Assembly (NCBI GenBank): GCA_023301795.1
Contig: JALZVU010000088.1
Span: 1-64,000, forward strand
Length of the DNA: 64,000 nt
From: Granulosicoccus sp.
GTDB taxonomy: Bacteria; Pseudomonadota; Gammaproteobacteria; Granulosicoccales; Granulosicoccaceae
Direction of reading: 5' to 3'
The position numbers and the translations under genes are program-made. Of this stretch, positions 35,352 to 46,460 are shown one piece after another. Within the stretch, counting starts at the first letter, position 1, and each line of letters starts with the position of its first letter. Below the pieces are notes generated by a model. That model had not been told where the DNA came from, made no database searches, and saw nothing but the letters and a program-made list of their open reading frames with translations.

Positions 35352-37121
35352 TTATAACGAGCTGGTTGTCAGTTTGCTTAGTAAGGTACCTGCACCATGC
35401 AATGCTGTGAGAAGCTTGGCGTCGTGGCGATAGATGTCTGGACGGCTTTGCAAGATGTTGTTCTCATCAACCCATGTAGTGAAATAGACAAGGTGGGTAG
35501 GTACAGGTTGTCGGAAACGAATCCGGTGGGTTTTAGTGGATCTCATTGATTGAGCAATTTTTTCATCACTATAGCCGTCGCTACTCATTAACAGTTGAGC
35601 CAGTGCATCGGGGTCCCCCAATCTTATGCAGCCGTGGCTATAAGCTCTGTCATTGAGCGTAAAGTGCTTTTTAGCTTGCGTGTCATGCAGATAGATAGCG
35701 TACTGGTTAGGCATCATGAATTTCATCCGCCCCAGAGCATTGATAGGTCCGCCACGTTGCCGCAGTACGTACGGGAATCTGGCGGAGTTCAATTCTTCGG
35801 GCGTCACCGTATCAGCAGGCACTTTTACCAAACGGTTACCTACGCGTTTGAGAAAATCAAAATCGCGGGAAACCAGATAGCCCGGTGATCTGCGCTCTTT
35901 TGGCACCAGCTCCTTATTAGCGATCGATGCAGGTACTGTCCATGTCGGGTTGTATTCCATATAGCTCATATCTCGTGAGAATGAGGGCGTTTGATGTTTG
36001 AATTTACCCACAACAGCGGGCATGGAAAGCTTGGTTACATTGTTTTCTACCACTTTGACGCGATAATCGGGGATGTTGACGAACACGTGTCGATCGCCCA
36101 ATTCTCGTGGCAACCAGCGCCATCGCTCTAGGCTGAGTGCCACCGCTTCCATGTCATCGTCAACGCCTTTGTTGAGCGCTGCACGGGTTTTCTCATCGGC
36201 GAAGCTGTTTTGTTCGAGGCCGTTGCGTGCCTGAAAGGCGCGTAGCGCTTTGAGTAGCTCGGCATCGATATTGGGTGCGGCATAGGCCTCGAAGCTCAGA
36301 TCGCCAGTCTCCAGCAGGCGCTCTCGGATACTTTGTTTGTCGTTGGCTTGTGAGATCAGTTGCGCATTATTACTCGCTGCCACTTGCGTTCGGGCAATGC
36401 CTGTAGAGCGCTCGGTTAGCAGGTTGCGCATCGTTTTTGTCAGGCGAATGTACTCGGGGTGAGATTGGACAACCGATGACAAGGCCTCGGCAACACTGAG
36501 CTCAGCACTACTGATGGATACCAGCATGTTGAACGCTTTGATTTTTGGGGCATCACGGTAGAGTCTTCTTTGGAGAGCGCGACCATCAACAACACCCTGG
36601 CCCAAGTGATTGGCCAGCGTGATAAAGCTTGAGTCCAGCAGATCGTTTAATGTAAATCTCAACGCAGCTTCGTCGCTTTGCAGGTAAGACGAATTGTTTG
36701 TGGATTCTGCTGGTTGGTTTTTGTCCAGATGCGATAGCAGATCAACGGTTCTGAGAATTCTGGAGAGTTGGTAGGTCTCAGGATTCAAGCCATGTACACG
36801 AGCGTCCTGAATGAATCGAATCAGAACCTGTGCGTTGTGCGAGATGGCACCTTCGGTTAGCCATGGACCCAATCGACGAATCTGATCACGCTCTGTATCA
36901 CTCATCTGCCGATGTAAATCGGTCGTCAAACTAAGGGCATGTGCAGCGCCAAGTTGCGGTTGACGCGTTCGGGTCGGCAGTGCGCTTACGCCTGCGTTCT
37001 TGTGGAATCTGAATGAGCCGTCTGGCTCATTGGCACTAACGAGCGAGTTCTGCGAGATAGCTATTAAAGAAAGAGCAGCCGCGGTAACAGTGAAGATATG
37101 ACGCATAATATGTCTGAGCAT
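35352..37121 (-). CDS. L,D-transpeptidase of the YcbB/LdtD type
   Basis: The protein has about 589 residues. A signal peptide (MRHIFTVTAAALSLIAIS region) is followed by a helical scaffold domain, a peptidoglycan-binding motif (LLKALRAFQARNGLEQ) and the YkuD catalytic domain with HDTQAKKHFTLNDRAYSHGC, containing the nucleophile Cys and adjoining Arg (SHGCIRLGDP). It forms 3-3 cross-links in peptidoglycan or anchors proteins in the periplasm. ATG 37121 was taken; ATG 37106 fits the signal peptide equally well, and neither has a good ribosome site. The 294 bases upstream show nothing I can name. Confidence 0.92.
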   Translation of the reverse strand: MLRHIMRHIFTVTAAALSLIAISQNSLVSANEPDGSFRFHKNAGVSALPTRTRQPQLGAAHALSLTTDLHRQMSDTERDQIRRLGPWLTEGAISHNAQVLIRFIQDARVHGLNPETYQLSRILRTVDLLSHLDKNQPAESTNNSSYLQSDEAALRFTLNDLLDSSFITLANHLGQGVVDGRALQRRLYRDAPKIKAFNMLVSISSAELSVAEALSSVVQSHPEYIRLTKTMRNLLTERSTGIARTQVAASNNAQLISQANDKQSIRERLLETGDLSFEAYAAPNIDAELLKALRAFQARNGLEQNSFADEKTRAALNKGVDDDMEAVALSLERWRWLPRELGDRHVFVNIPDYRVKVVENNVTKLSMPAVVGKFKHQTPSFSRDMSYMEYNPTWTVPASIANKELVPKERRSPGYLVSRDFDFLKRVGNRLVKVPADTVTPEELNSARFPYVLRQRGGPINALGRMKFMMPNQYAIYLHDTQAKKHFTLNDRAYSHGCIRLGDPDALAQLLMSSDGYSDEKIAQSMRSTKTHRIRFRQPVPTHLVYFTTWVDENNILQSRPDIYRHDAKLLTALHGAGTLLSKLTTSSL

Positions 37122-37415
37122 TGGGCCAGAAATTGGAAAGCGGCTGTAGCCACAAGCTTCCGGCAAGAATGTGCTTAATTTTTACAACCAGCCTGACCTA
37201 ATAATCGACGCTATGACTTTTTCCTTAAGCGTAAAACAACTACTATTGCATTGATGTTGTCTCAACTGCAGGCTTGTGTCGCATTACCGTAGTGCGAGAA
37301 CAACAAAGAGAGGCAAGTCAGCCGTGCTCGGCGGCAGAAGTAGCGTGCTCTTGAGTTGTAACTTGTGGTTTTGTGAAGTAATAGCGCCGGGTACTTTCTT
37401 GACTTACAGGTGGAG

Positions 37416-37844
37416 CTATAGCAAATCGTGAAGACTGTTTAAATACGCCGCCTCGTCAGGTATGCGCTCCTGACGTTGTGCTTCCCAAAGGTACAAGCCC
37501 AATTTTTCTATCATCAAATGCTCCACGGTATGGCCATCACCGTGCTTGAGCAATAACGATCGAGTCAGTGAGGCAATACCTGCAGGCCTGTCAGTACCCA
37601 CCTGTTCACGAAGTGCCAGATGCAGGCTCAGATGTAAAAACGGGTTTTCCCTGCCATCCTCAGCTTTGAATTCTTTATCCAGAACATCCTCATCACCACT
37701 TAATAGATTGTGATATTCAGGATGCTCTTTCAACAAAGTGACGATTTCTTTTTCGAGAGGTTCAAGTGTTTGATCCTCCTTGTGCTTTGCCCAGGCTTGC
37801 CGAAACAACTGGCGGGTTCGTGTACGGTCCTGAGTGAATAACAT
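37416..37844 (-). CDS. DUF1841 family protein
   Basis: The 142-residue soluble protein is mainly helical, without signal peptide or cysteine motifs. The stretch NPFLHLSLHLALREQVGTDR, followed by the late HGDGHTVEHLMIEKLGLYLW, is the hallmark of DUF1841, a proteobacterial family of unknown function. It follows rsxE by 18 bases and probably ends the metG-rsx transcript. In Pseudomonas-type genomes a DUF1841 gene is likewise near this cluster. Confidence 0.85.
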   Translation of the reverse strand: MLFTQDRTRTRQLFRQAWAKHKEDQTLEPLEKEIVTLLKEHPEYHNLLSGDEDVLDKEFKAEDGRENPFLHLSLHLALREQVGTDRPAGIASLTRSLLLKHGDGHTVEHLMIEKLGLYLWEAQRQERIPDEAAYLNSLHDLL

Positions 37845-37862
37845 GGTGGTGTGACCTGTGGA

Positions 37863-38567
37863 TTAGTGACTTTTGGAGTAGTTGGCGTCAATGATGTTTT
37901 TTAGCGCCAGTAACAATCCTAATAGGATAAATGCGCCCGGTGGTAGTAATGCGATCAGCATGGTGTACTCGGGTGCCAGAATCGTAAGGCTCCATTGTCT
38001 GGCATATTCCCCAAACAACAGATGGGTGTCATGGAAGAGAGTTCCTTGACCTATCACTTCGCGAATCGCACCCAGACAGATCAGTACCCATGAAAAGCCA
38101 ATACCCATGGCCAAGGCGTCGATACTCGCTGTGCTAACAGGCTGCCGAGAAGCGAAGGCCTCAGCCCGACCAATAATCAGGCAGTTTGTGACAATCAGCG
38201 GCAGGAAAATTCCCAGAGAAGCGTGCAATGCAGGTAACCAAGCTTGCATGAGCAATTCAATACTGGTGACTGAGCTAGCGATGATCAGAACGTACACTGG
38301 CAAGCGGATAGACTGTATCAGGTAGCCGCGTAAGAGCGATACGGCAACGTTACTGACCAAAAGTGTCAGAGTGGTGGCAAGGCCTAATGCAAGAGCGTTG
38401 GTGACATTATTACTGACCGCCAACAGGGGGCAAAGACCGAGTAGTTTCACAAGGGCAGGGTTTTCCTGCCACAAGCCTTGTCGCCAAAGGCCAGCGTTTA
38501 CACCCGCTGCTGAATTCGGGCTTGCTGTTGAGTCTTGTTCGGGCACATCTGCGCTAATGTTGTTCAT
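37863..38567 (-). CDS. rsxE: Electron transport complex subunit RsxE/RnfE
   Basis: The 234-residue membrane protein has six helices of the RnfE/NqrD family, beginning LWQENPALVKLLGLCPLLAV and including LPLIVTNCLIIGRAEAFAS. It pairs with RsxA to hold the membrane-embedded iron-sulfur site of the complex. ATG 38567 overlaps the rsxG stop (ATGA); a longer frame to 38603 would lie inside rsxG. It is the last rsx subunit gene. Confidence 0.95.
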   Translation of the reverse strand: MNNISADVPEQDSTASPNSAAGVNAGLWRQGLWQENPALVKLLGLCPLLAVSNNVTNALALGLATTLTLLVSNVAVSLLRGYLIQSIRLPVYVLIIASSVTSIELLMQAWLPALHASLGIFLPLIVTNCLIIGRAEAFASRQPVSTASIDALAMGIGFSWVLICLGAIREVIGQGTLFHDTHLLFGEYARQWSLTILAPEYTMLIALLPPGAFILLGLLLALKNIIDANYSKSH

Positions 38568-39169
38568 TGGGCAAATACCTGCGACCTGTTGCTGTCGTAC
38601 CACTGTACGGCTCGATGGATTGCCTGTAATACGGCGCGCGAGGTGATGGTGGCACCGGTCAAGGCATCGTAGTCACCGCCGGCATTCTTTAATTGCCAGG
38701 TGGCGGGTTCATCACCCGTCATTGAGCGCCCATCGAACTGCGCTATCCAGTTAGATTTTCGATATTCAATACCATCACCTAGTCCTGGAGTTTCTTTATG
38801 TTCGATCACTCTTGCCGCCACCACTTCGCCACTGTAAAGCAGTCCTAATAGAATACGAATGTTGCCGCTATAACCGTCTGGCGCCAAGATCTCCAGAACC
38901 GCAGCTACCGGTGAATCGTGTGTGAAAGCGGTGTAAATATCGAGCAACTCTTGTCCACCGAGTTCCGGTGCAACATGTTGTCGTACCGAATGGACAGGAT
39001 TCTGATCAAATTCGCCAGGCGGCAGAACGGCTGATAAATTCTCCAGACGCAAGGCTTGTTGAGCCTGATCAATGCGCTCACGCGTAAGCTGGCTGATGCT
39101 CACTAACAGCGCAAGGGCTATTAGTACGGCTGCTGCAAGTGTCACGCCGGTGCGTTCCGGTGAGCTCAT
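38564..39169 (-). CDS. rsxG: Electron transport complex subunit RsxG/RnfG (FMN-carrying)
   Basis: The 201-residue protein has an N-terminal membrane helix (VTLAAAVLIALALLVSI) and a periplasmic FMN-binding domain. The covalent flavin site is DALTGATITSRAV, with the Thr of the TGAT-type motif. EHKETPGLGDGI is the second conserved stretch. Both ends overlap neighbours (rsxD and rsxE) by four bases, a tightly coupled operon. Confidence 0.95.
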   Translation of the reverse strand: MSSPERTGVTLAAAVLIALALLVSISQLTRERIDQAQQALRLENLSAVLPPGEFDQNPVHSVRQHVAPELGGQELLDIYTAFTHDSPVAAVLEILAPDGYSGNIRILLGLLYSGEVVAARVIEHKETPGLGDGIEYRKSNWIAQFDGRSMTGDEPATWQLKNAGGDYDALTGATITSRAVLQAIHRAVQWYDSNRSQVFAQ

Positions 39170-40302
39170 GAGTCGGAGTCGTGTGCGTCAGATGGGCGAG
39201 GCGCATGACGTTTGATACGATTGCGGGTGAACGCATAGTCAATCAACGGTACGCACATGTTCATTAACAACACAGCAAAAGCGATTCCTTCCGGGTAGGC
39301 ACTGAACTCACGGATGACAAAGCACAGTATGCCGATGCCGGTTGCGTACACAAGCTTGCCCGATTCACTAGTGGCAGCGCTGACAGGATCGGTCGCGATG
39401 AAAAACGCACCCAACATAATGGCGCCTGAAAACAAGGCAATGGTTGCTGGCAATACCGGACCTGAAGAACCCAGGCCATACAGTGTGTATAGCATCCATA
39501 GGCTTGCCAACACCGCAACCGGAATATGCCAGCTGATAACACGCATTAATAGCAGATACAGTCCGCCAACCAGCCATGCACCGCTTATCCAGATCCAGTC
39601 TGATTGTGTGACTAGTAATGAGATTTGGTAATTTTCTATTGCGTGGTCTACGTAAGAGTTTGCAGAGTCTTCATTCGTGCCATGTGCTGTCGGCTCCGTC
39701 TCGCCCGCCGTTGTGATCTGCGCAATGTATTCGCGTTGAAATGCATCTAGCCTGTCCAGTGGTGTTGCGCTGGTAACACCGTCCCAATTGTTGTTTGCCG
39801 TCGCGTTTACAGGTGGCTTGTCATTATTAATAGAAGCATCGTGAGTGAGGTCCAGAAATCCATGTTCTGTGCTCCACTGTGTCATCGTTAGTGGAAAAGA
39901 TACAATCAACACAGCATAGGCCACCATGGCTGGATTGAATGGATTATGTCCCAGACCACCAAATACGTGCTTGCCTAATGAACACAGGATAAACACACCC
40001 GTGATTAACTGCCACGTCGGCAAACTCTGCGGTACGCTAAGCACCAATAGTATGGCCGCCAAGACAACGCTTGTGTCTTTGATCGCTGCAAGTATTGATC
40101 GTTTGCGCAGCCAGACAAATCCGCATTCAAATAGTATAGCTGCCGAGCATGCGATCACGGTATTTTGCAGTATTCGGTAGTCCACAAGCAATGCGTATAA
40201 CGCAATTCCCGGAACCAGAGCAATAATCACGTGCAACATAATGGTTGCTACTGAGCGTCGCTGATAGGTAACAGCCGCCGTATCCAGTGTCAGATTACTC
40301 AT
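39166..40302 (-). CDS. rsxD: Electron transport complex subunit RsxD/RnfD
   Basis: The 378-residue membrane protein of the NqrB/RnfD family has about nine helices. The FMN-attachment stretch reads WDGVTSATPLDRL, and GGLGHNPFNPAMVAYAVL is the conserved helix. It conducts ions in the complex. A loop of about 65 residues follows the TATPL-type site (about 165-215) and is rich in Thr, Glu and Asn. Overlaps rsxC and rsxG. Confidence 0.95.
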   Translation of the reverse strand: MSNLTLDTAAVTYQRRSVATIMLHVIIALVPGIALYALLVDYRILQNTVIACSAAILFECGFVWLRKRSILAAIKDTSVVLAAILLVLSVPQSLPTWQLITGVFILCSLGKHVFGGLGHNPFNPAMVAYAVLIVSFPLTMTQWSTEHGFLDLTHDASINNDKPPVNATANNNWDGVTSATPLDRLDAFQREYIAQITTAGETEPTAHGTNEDSANSYVDHAIENYQISLLVTQSDWIWISGAWLVGGLYLLLMRVISWHIPVAVLASLWMLYTLYGLGSSGPVLPATIALFSGAIMLGAFFIATDPVSAATSESGKLVYATGIGILCFVIREFSAYPEGIAFAVLLMNMCVPLIDYAFTRNRIKRHAPRPSDAHDSDS

Positions 40303-41858
40303 CGTTTGTTCTTACGCGCACGGGCACGCGCCAGCGCGTCACCAATCGCGTTGTCAGCAGATGCCAGTTGCGTTTTTTTGTGTTCGCGTATGCGCGTGGC
40401 TTCTTGCTCTCTAAGTACAACGCGTGACTCATGTGACTCAAAGCGTGTTCTGGCAAGTTCAGCATCGACGTGTTGCTGCTGCTGTTCGCGCCAGCCGGTA
40501 CGTGCGTATCGGAATGTTGCTGTCAGGGGTATTGATGAGGGACACACAACATCGCAGCATCCGCACTCAATACAGCTGTCCAGTCCGAAGCGCATGGCAC
40601 TGTTCAAGTCGTCAGCAGTGGCGTACCAGTGAAGCTGTTGAGGAACAAGGTTGACAGGGCACACATCACTACACTGGCTGCATCGTATGCAGGCGCCGGT
40701 TTTGGTGGGTGTGGCGATAGGCTCTATGGCAATACAATTGGTGGTCGCCGTTATCGGAACAGAGGTGTCAAGTAAATCAAATCCACTGAGTGGTCCTCCA
40801 ACTCGCACGCGTGCTGTTGTGGATGCCGCTAAGTTGTTGGTGTGCTCAAGTACGTGTGCTACGGCGGTGCCAATTCGTACGCGCACGTTAACGGCCTGTT
40901 TAGCATTTCTACCTGCCACTGTGATGATTCGCGATAGCAAGGGGTATCCAGACGCCGCTTTCCATGCTGAAAAAATCGTGGCAACATTCAGGCAAACGAT
41001 ACCCCTATCAACTGCGCGCTCGCCGGACTCAAGGGCTAAGCCTGTAACTCGTTGTACCAATACTTTCTCTGCGCCTGAAGGGTAGATTGCCGATACAGGC
41101 ATGAGTGTTATCGGCGAATCATTTGAATTGACAGGCAGGGCGGTTTGATAATTTAACAACGCCTGCGATAGCTCAGCTGCAGCGTCCAGTTTGTCCTCTT
41201 CGATCGCAACGATACATTGCGCGCAGCCTGTTAATTGCATCATGGAGACTATTGCCGTAACAATCGCGGTGGCGTCACTGCGAATAAGCGCTTCATCACA
41301 ACTGATAAGTGGCTCGCATTCCACCGCGTTTACCAATAACGTGTGAATGGGTGTCGGCGTATTTTTTGCGATTCTCAGTTTATGCGCTGTGGAAAAACCG
41401 GCGCCGCCCAAACCTGAAATACAAGCCTGTTCCAGGCGTTCTACGGTAGGTACTGATAGTGGTGGCAGAGTTTTGGGATCATCACTGACTGTATGATCAA
41501 CATCGATGACAATACACGGCACGTTGCGATGTGAAGGGTGGATAATAGCGCGAGATTCAATAGCGCTGATCGTACCGCTTGCGGTTGCAATGATGCCTTT
41601 AGCCAATCGGTCGCCTGTCTTTACCGATGCACCAACTTCGACCTCAGCGCACATGATTTGCTTGGCATAGTCCGTTAACGGAAAAACCAGCTGATCGGGT
41701 AGCGCCAATTCTGGAATGTGCACTGCAACTGGCAACAATCCCGGCTTGTTTCGAGCCAGGGCCAGCCCACCATCAGGTGCGATCGGCAAGAGAGCCTGTT
41801 TGCCTCGCGGTAGCTTCGACGTGAGTCGAGAGATGAAAAGCTTGAGGGTGTTGTTCAT
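40299..41858 (-). CDS. rsxC: Electron transport complex subunit RsxC/RnfC
   Basis: The 519-residue peripheral subunit binds NADH and FMN ([30 protein letters not shown]) and has two 4Fe-4S motifs ([12 protein letters not shown] and [12 protein letters not shown]). The tail of about 60 residues is short and Lys/Arg-rich compared with the long Ala-rich repeats of enterobacterial RsxC. ATG 41858 overlaps the rsxB stop (ATGA); the frame is open further upstream only inside rsxB. Confidence 0.95.
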   Translation of the reverse strand: MNNTLKLFISRLTSKLPRGKQALLPIAPDGGLALARNKPGLLPVAVHIPELALPDQLVFPLTDYAKQIMCAEVEVGASVKTGDRLAKGIIATASGTISAIESRAIIHPSHRNVPCIVIDVDHTVSDDPKTLPPLSVPTVERLEQACISGLGGAGFSTAHKLRIAKNTPTPIHTLLVNAVECEPLISCDEALIRSDATAIVTAIVSMMQLTGCAQCIVAIEEDKLDAAAELSQALLNYQTALPVNSNDSPITLMPVSAIYPSGAEKVLVQRVTGLALESGERAVDRGIVCLNVATIFSAWKAASGYPLLSRIITVAGRNAKQAVNVRVRIGTAVAHVLEHTNNLAASTTARVRVGGPLSGFDLLDTSVPITATTNCIAIEPIATPTKTGACIRCSQCSDVCPVNLVPQQLHWYATADDLNSAMRFGLDSCIECGCCDVVCPSSIPLTATFRYARTGWREQQQQHVDAELARTRFESHESRVVLREQEATRIREHKKTQLASADNAIGDALARARARKNKR

Positions 41859-42499
41859 GCAGGTTTCGGCCACTGCCATCGATGCAGTGGCACCGGCACT
41901 GGGCGTAGTTCTATGCAGTCCACAGGACACGGAGGCAGGCAGAGCTCGCAACCGGTGCATTGGCTGGCAATAACGGTATGCATGTACTTTGAAGCGCCTA
42001 CAATGGCATCTACCGGACACGCTGCAATACACAGTGCGCATCCAATACAGTCTGGCTCAATAATGAGTGCAAGCTGTGCTGGTTTTGTTTCACCTTTGTC
42101 CGTATCCAGAGGTATCGCCTCGACACCCAGAAAGTCAGCCAGCTCTTCGATAAGTGCATCACCACCGGGTGGGCATTGATTGATAGGTACACCATCATTA
42201 ATGATCGCAGTTGCGTACGGACGGCAGCCCGGATACCCGCATTGCGCGCATTGAGTCTGTGGCAGGCGTCGGTTCAGGTTTTCGATAAGCTCTGCGTCTT
42301 TTTGCGAGCTGACTGCATCGATACTTGCAGCCGAGGCAGCGGCGGCATTGTTGCTCTCAGGCGCATCGAGTTCGTTGACATCTGTCTTGAGGTTCACTGA
42401 TACAGCTTGTTTTGCTGCGGGTTCAGCAAGTCGCGACAAGGCATAGCCCACTAGCCCTATACCAAGCAAGACACCTACTAGGGTAAACAGTGCACCCAT
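41855..42499 (-). CDS. rsxB: Electron transport complex subunit RsxB/RnfB
   Basis: The 214-residue ferredoxin-like subunit has an N-terminal membrane helix ([19 protein letters not shown]), a 4Fe-4S domain ([13 protein letters not shown] ... CPPGG) and two further clusters ([16 protein letters not shown] and [16 protein letters not shown]). It passes electrons from RsxC to the membrane part. ATG 42499 overlaps the rsxA stop, preferred over GTG 42502. Confidence 0.95.
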   Translation of the reverse strand: MGALFTLVGVLLGIGLVGYALSRLAEPAAKQAVSVNLKTDVNELDAPESNNAAAASAASIDAVSSQKDAELIENLNRRLPQTQCAQCGYPGCRPYATAIINDGVPINQCPPGGDALIEELADFLGVEAIPLDTDKGETKPAQLALIIEPDCIGCALCIAACPVDAIVGASKYMHTVIASQCTGCELCLPPCPVDCIELRPVPVPLHRWQWPKPA

Positions 42500-43074
42500 C
42501 ACGTCAGCCCTGAAAAACCCATAAATGCCAGTGACATGATGCCAGCACTTATCAGGGCAATAGCGCTGCCCTTGAACGGCGTGGGAATATCGGCAAGTTC
42601 AAGGCGTTCGCGCATGACAGAAAACAAGACCAGTACCAGTGTGAAGCCTGCGGCCGCACCAAACCCGTACACCATGGCCTCGAACAATGAGTGTTGTTGC
42701 TGGATGCTCAGCAGTGCCACGCCCAGCACTGCGCAGTTGGTGGTTATCAACGGTAGGTACAGCCCCAGCACCCTATGCAGTAAAGGACTCTGGCGCCGTA
42801 TGACAATTTCCGTGAACTGAACCACTATGGCAATCACCACAATAAAGCTCAGTGTTCTCAGATACTCCAGCTCAAAAGGCACTAGCAACCAGCGATTAAC
42901 CAGATAGCTCACGCTGGTGGCCAGTGTGAGTACAAAGGTGGTTGCCACACCCATCCCGATGGCGGAATCCACGCGTCGGGATACGCCCATGAACGGGCAC
43001 AGGCCGAGAAACTGCACCAACACAAAGTTGTTGACCAGCACAGTGCCCAGCAGGATGAGCGCGACATCGCGCAT
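42499..43074 (-). CDS. rsxA: Electron transport complex subunit RsxA/RnfA
   Basis: The 191-residue membrane protein with six helices carries [19 protein letters not shown] near its start and [18 protein letters not shown], the cysteine-containing half-sites shared with RsxE. The start at 43074 is four bases after the metG stop, so rsxABCDGE is probably read from the metG promoter. In E. coli the complex keeps SoxR reduced; in marine bacteria it usually exchanges electrons between NADH and ferredoxin with ion transport. Confidence 0.95.
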   Translation of the reverse strand: MRDVALILLGTVLVNNFVLVQFLGLCPFMGVSRRVDSAIGMGVATTFVLTLATSVSYLVNRWLLVPFELEYLRTLSFIVVIAIVVQFTEIVIRRQSPLLHRVLGLYLPLITTNCAVLGVALLSIQQQHSLFEAMVYGFGAAAGFTLVLVLFSVMRERLELADIPTPFKGSAIALISAGIMSLAFMGFSGLT

Positions 43075-43078
43075 CAGA

Positions 43079-45097
43079 CTACTTGACGCGCATGCCAGCA
43101 CTCGCACCGTCATCTGGTGTGAGTATGAAAATATCAGAGCCGCCCGGGCCTGCTGCCAGCACCATGCCGCTTGACAGGCCAAAACGCATTTTTCGCGGTT
43201 TCAAGTTAGCGACCATGACAGTACTTCTGCCGATAAGGTCTTCAGGTTTGTAGGCGGCTTTGATACCGGCAAATACCGTACGTTTTTCAATACCGATATC
43301 CAGTGTTAATTCCACCAGTTTGTCGGCACCCTCAACCGCCTGTGCATCGACAATCACAGCTACACGCAAATCAACCTTGTTGAAATCATCAATCTCGATT
43401 TCAGGTTTCAGTGGTTCTATGTCGGGCGTGCTGGCAGCGACAGGTTCTGCGGGTGCGTTGGCAAGTGTCTCCTCTAGAATCTTGTCAACTTGAGACGTCT
43501 CCACACGGGTCATCATCGGCTTGTAGGCGTTGATAGTGTGATTGACAAGGGGCTGCTCAAGACCCTCTAGCGTCAGGCTTGTATTGAGGAATTGTTCGGT
43601 TTTTGCTGTTATGTCCGGTAGCACAGGGCTAAGATAGGTAACAATGGCGCGAAAATAGTTCAGCCCAATGGTGCAGATGGCCTGAACTTCAGCAGCCTTG
43701 TCAGGATCCTTGATTTTCACCCAGGGCTCTGCATCGTTGATGTACGTGTTGGCATGCTCTGCCAGGATCATGATTTCACGCATGGCTTTGCCGTACTCGC
43801 GTTGCTCGTAATATTCGCCAATAATCTGTTTTGCGGAGGTGAATACTTCGTAATCATGCAATGAATTCGCGGGGTATTCTTCAGATAGTTTTCCGTCGAA
43901 TTTCTTGGTTATAAAGCCTGCACACCGGCTTGCGATATTGACAACCTTACCCACAAGATCGGCGTTACAGCGCGTCGTGAAGTCCTCGAAATTCATGTTC
44001 ATGTCGACCACGCTGCCAGTGAGCTTTGAGGCAAAGTAGTAGCGCAGGTATTCAGGCTTCAAATGCTTGAGCCATGTTTCGATGGTGATCGAGGTGCCGC
44101 GTGACTTGGACATTTTCAAGTTGTCGATGGTCAGAAAACCGTGGCAGAAAACGCCGGTAGGTTTACGGAAACCTGCTCCCTCAAGCATGGCTGGCCAGAA
44201 CAGGCAATGGAAGTTGGTGATGTCTTTTCCGATAAAATGATACAGCTCAACATTCGAGCCTTCTTTCCAGCTCTCCTCCCAGTTCTCACCGGTACGCGCA
44301 GCCAGGTTTTTGTGGCTGGCCATATAGCCAATAGGGGCATCGAGCCACACATAAAAATATTTGCCCGGTGCATCAGGAATCTCAAAACCCCAGTAAGGCG
44401 CATTGCGCGAAATATCCCAATCTTGTAAACCGCTCTCCAGCCACTCTTTGAGTTTGTTGGCCACCTCGGGTTGTAAGGTGCCACTGGCCGTCCAGCTGCT
44501 GAGCATGTCGTTAAATTTACTCAGTGCGAAAAAATACTGCTCTGAGTCGCGCAGTTCTGGCGTGGTGCCGGACACTTGAGAGATGGGTTCTTTGAGCTCT
44601 GTGGCCTCGTAGGTGGCGCTGCACTTTTCGCAGTTGTCACCGTATTGATCCGGCGTGTCACAGTTGGGGCAGATTCCTTTAACAAAGCGGTCCGGCAGAA
44701 ACATGGCTTTCTCTGCATCGTACAGCTGCTTGATCGTGCGTTTTACGATGTGACCTGCATCACGCAGCCGCGTATAGATGAGCTCAGCCATCTCCCGGTT
44801 CTCATCAGAATGCGTGGTGTGGAAATTGTCTGGTGAGAGCAAAAAGCCTGCAATGTCGCGCTCGTGTTCTGCTTTACATCGAGTAATCAACTCAAGTGGT
44901 GTGATGCCTTCGGCCTCAGCCTTTAGCATGATGGGCGTACCATGCCCGTCGTCAGCCCACACCCACTGGCACTGATTGCCAGCCAAGCGCTGATAGCGAA
45001 CCCAGATATCGGTCTGAATGTACTCGAGCATGTGCCCCATGTGAAGGGCACCGTTGGCGTAGGGAAGGGCGCTGGTAACCAGTATCTGACGGCTCAT
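43079..45097 (-). CDS. metG: Methionyl-tRNA synthetase
   Basis: The 672-residue enzyme has the HIGH box ([18 protein letters not shown]), a zinc-binding knuckle ([17 protein letters not shown]), KMSKS ([11 protein letters not shown]) and the C-terminal tRNA-binding Trbp111-type domain ([12 protein letters not shown]). ATG 45097 gives the standard N-terminus [16 protein letters not shown]. It is divergent from apbC, with 258 bases between, and leads the rsx genes. Confidence 0.97.
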   Translation of the reverse strand: MSRQILVTSALPYANGALHMGHMLEYIQTDIWVRYQRLAGNQCQWVWADDGHGTPIMLKAEAEGITPLELITRCKAEHERDIAGFLLSPDNFHTTHSDENREMAELIYTRLRDAGHIVKRTIKQLYDAEKAMFLPDRFVKGICPNCDTPDQYGDNCEKCSATYEATELKEPISQVSGTTPELRDSEQYFFALSKFNDMLSSWTASGTLQPEVANKLKEWLESGLQDWDISRNAPYWGFEIPDAPGKYFYVWLDAPIGYMASHKNLAARTGENWEESWKEGSNVELYHFIGKDITNFHCLFWPAMLEGAGFRKPTGVFCHGFLTIDNLKMSKSRGTSITIETWLKHLKPEYLRYYFASKLTGSVVDMNMNFEDFTTRCNADLVGKVVNIASRCAGFITKKFDGKLSEEYPANSLHDYEVFTSAKQIIGEYYEQREYGKAMREIMILAEHANTYINDAEPWVKIKDPDKAAEVQAICTIGLNYFRAIVTYLSPVLPDITAKTEQFLNTSLTLEGLEQPLVNHTINAYKPMMTRVETSQVDKILEETLANAPAEPVAASTPDIEPLKPEIEIDDFNKVDLRVAVIVDAQAVEGADKLVELTLDIGIEKRTVFAGIKAAYKPEDLIGRSTVMVANLKPRKMRFGLSSGMVLAAGPGGSDIFILTPDDGASAGMRVK

Positions 45098-45355
45098 GGC
45101 GGAAGTCGGTTTTCTCGAAGATGTGAGGATGCAAACTGGACGGCGTTTGTGATACCAACGATCAGGCAAAACAGTAGGGTCGCGGTAGAGGCGCCGCAAC
45201 GTGTATAGTCGTGGGTTGCGTCAGTTCACGGTAAACAAAAGCCTGCGTTCTAGTATAAAACGGTGAGAGAGGATTAGTACCTAGCACCCGTTATCAGCTT
45301 GTTCGCAGATGCCTAGTTTAACAGTCCAAATATTAAGTGGGAGCCTTGTAGTCGG

Positions 45356-46447
45356 ATGTCAGAAGTTTCACGCGAAAAAATCGAATCAGCCCTTGATCAG
45401 GTGATTGACCCACATTTTGACAAGTCTTTGCTGGCGTCCAAATCAGTGCAGGACATCCGTATTGATGGGGATGCGGTCACCGTCGATCTGGTTATGGGAT
45501 ACCCCTGTGGACGCTGGGCAGATGCGCTGCGCGGCATGGTCAGTGAGTCGCTGGAACAACATGCGCAGGTTAGCAATGCCACGATCAATATCTCGCACAA
45601 GATTCTTGCGCATTCTGTTCAGCATGGCGTAAAGCGCCTGGAGAACGTCAAGAACATCATTGCAGTGGCCTCAGGCAAGGGCGGTGTGGGCAAATCCACT
45701 ACCTCAGTCAATCTGGCGCTGGCGTTGGCCTCTGAAGGTGCCACGGTAGGGTTACTGGACGCTGACATCTACGGACCCAGCCAGCCTCGCATGATGGGCT
45801 TATCCGGGCAACCGGAGTCTGTGGACGGAAAAAGTCTGGAGCCCATGGAAAACTACGGTGTTCAAACCATGTCCATCGGCTTCCTGATTGACGAAGAGAC
45901 GCCGATGATCTGGCGTGGTCCTATGGTGACTCAGGCGCTTGAGCAGCTGCTTAATGACACCAAATGGCGTGATCTTGATTATCTGATCATCGACTTACCC
46001 CCTGGCACCGGTGACACCCAGCTAACCCTTGCGCAAAAAGTCCCTGTCAGTGGCGCAATCATTGTGACTACCCCGCAGGACATCGCACTTCTGGATGCAC
46101 GCAAGGGTCTGAAAATGTTCGAAAAAGTAGAAGTGCCTATCCTGGGTATCGTGGAAAACATGTCCACGCATATATGTAGCAGCTGTGGTCATGAAGAACA
46201 CATTTTCGGCAAAGGCGGTGGCCAGACGATGGCATCCGAAGCTGACATCGAGTTACTGGGCATGCTGCCGCTGGAAATGAATATTCGGCTGCAAGCTGAT
46301 ACTGGCAAGCCGACGGTTGTCTCTGAGCCCAACGGGCGCACGGCAGAAATCTACCGCGAAATAGCGCGCAAGGCTGCTGCTCGTTTGTCCACGCAAGCGA
46401 AAGACTATACGTCGAAGTTCCCGAATATCGTCATCCAGAACACCTGA
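45356..46447 (+). CDS. apbC: Iron-sulfur cluster carrier ATPase ApbC/Mrp
   Basis: The 363-residue protein has an N-terminal MIP18/DUF59 domain (about 1-85) and a ParA/MinD-type ATPase domain with deviant Walker [20 protein letters not shown]. The conserved CxxC pair that binds a bridging Fe-S cluster is [11 protein letters not shown]. It loads Fe-S clusters onto target proteins, plausibly including the Rsx subunits. dcd follows after 13 bases; the metG/apbC/dcd neighbourhood is conserved in pseudomonads. Confidence 0.96.
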   Translation: MSEVSREKIESALDQVIDPHFDKSLLASKSVQDIRIDGDAVTVDLVMGYPCGRWADALRGMVSESLEQHAQVSNATINISHKILAHSVQHGVKRLENVKNIIAVASGKGGVGKSTTSVNLALALASEGATVGLLDADIYGPSQPRMMGLSGQPESVDGKSLEPMENYGVQTMSIGFLIDEETPMIWRGPMVTQALEQLLNDTKWRDLDYLIIDLPPGTGDTQLTLAQKVPVSGAIIVTTPQDIALLDARKGLKMFEKVEVPILGIVENMSTHICSSCGHEEHIFGKGGGQTMASEADIELLGMLPLEMNIRLQADTGKPTVVSEPNGRTAEIYREIARKAAARLSTQAKDYTSKFPNIVIQNT

Positions 46448-46460
46448 GGCGGGCAGCATC

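Noticed and set aside
41859-42041. Upstream extension of RsxC by 61 residues
   Set aside because: The extension is Cys/Arg-rich, lies within rsxB in another frame, and the ATGA overlap at 41858 is the typical coupled start.
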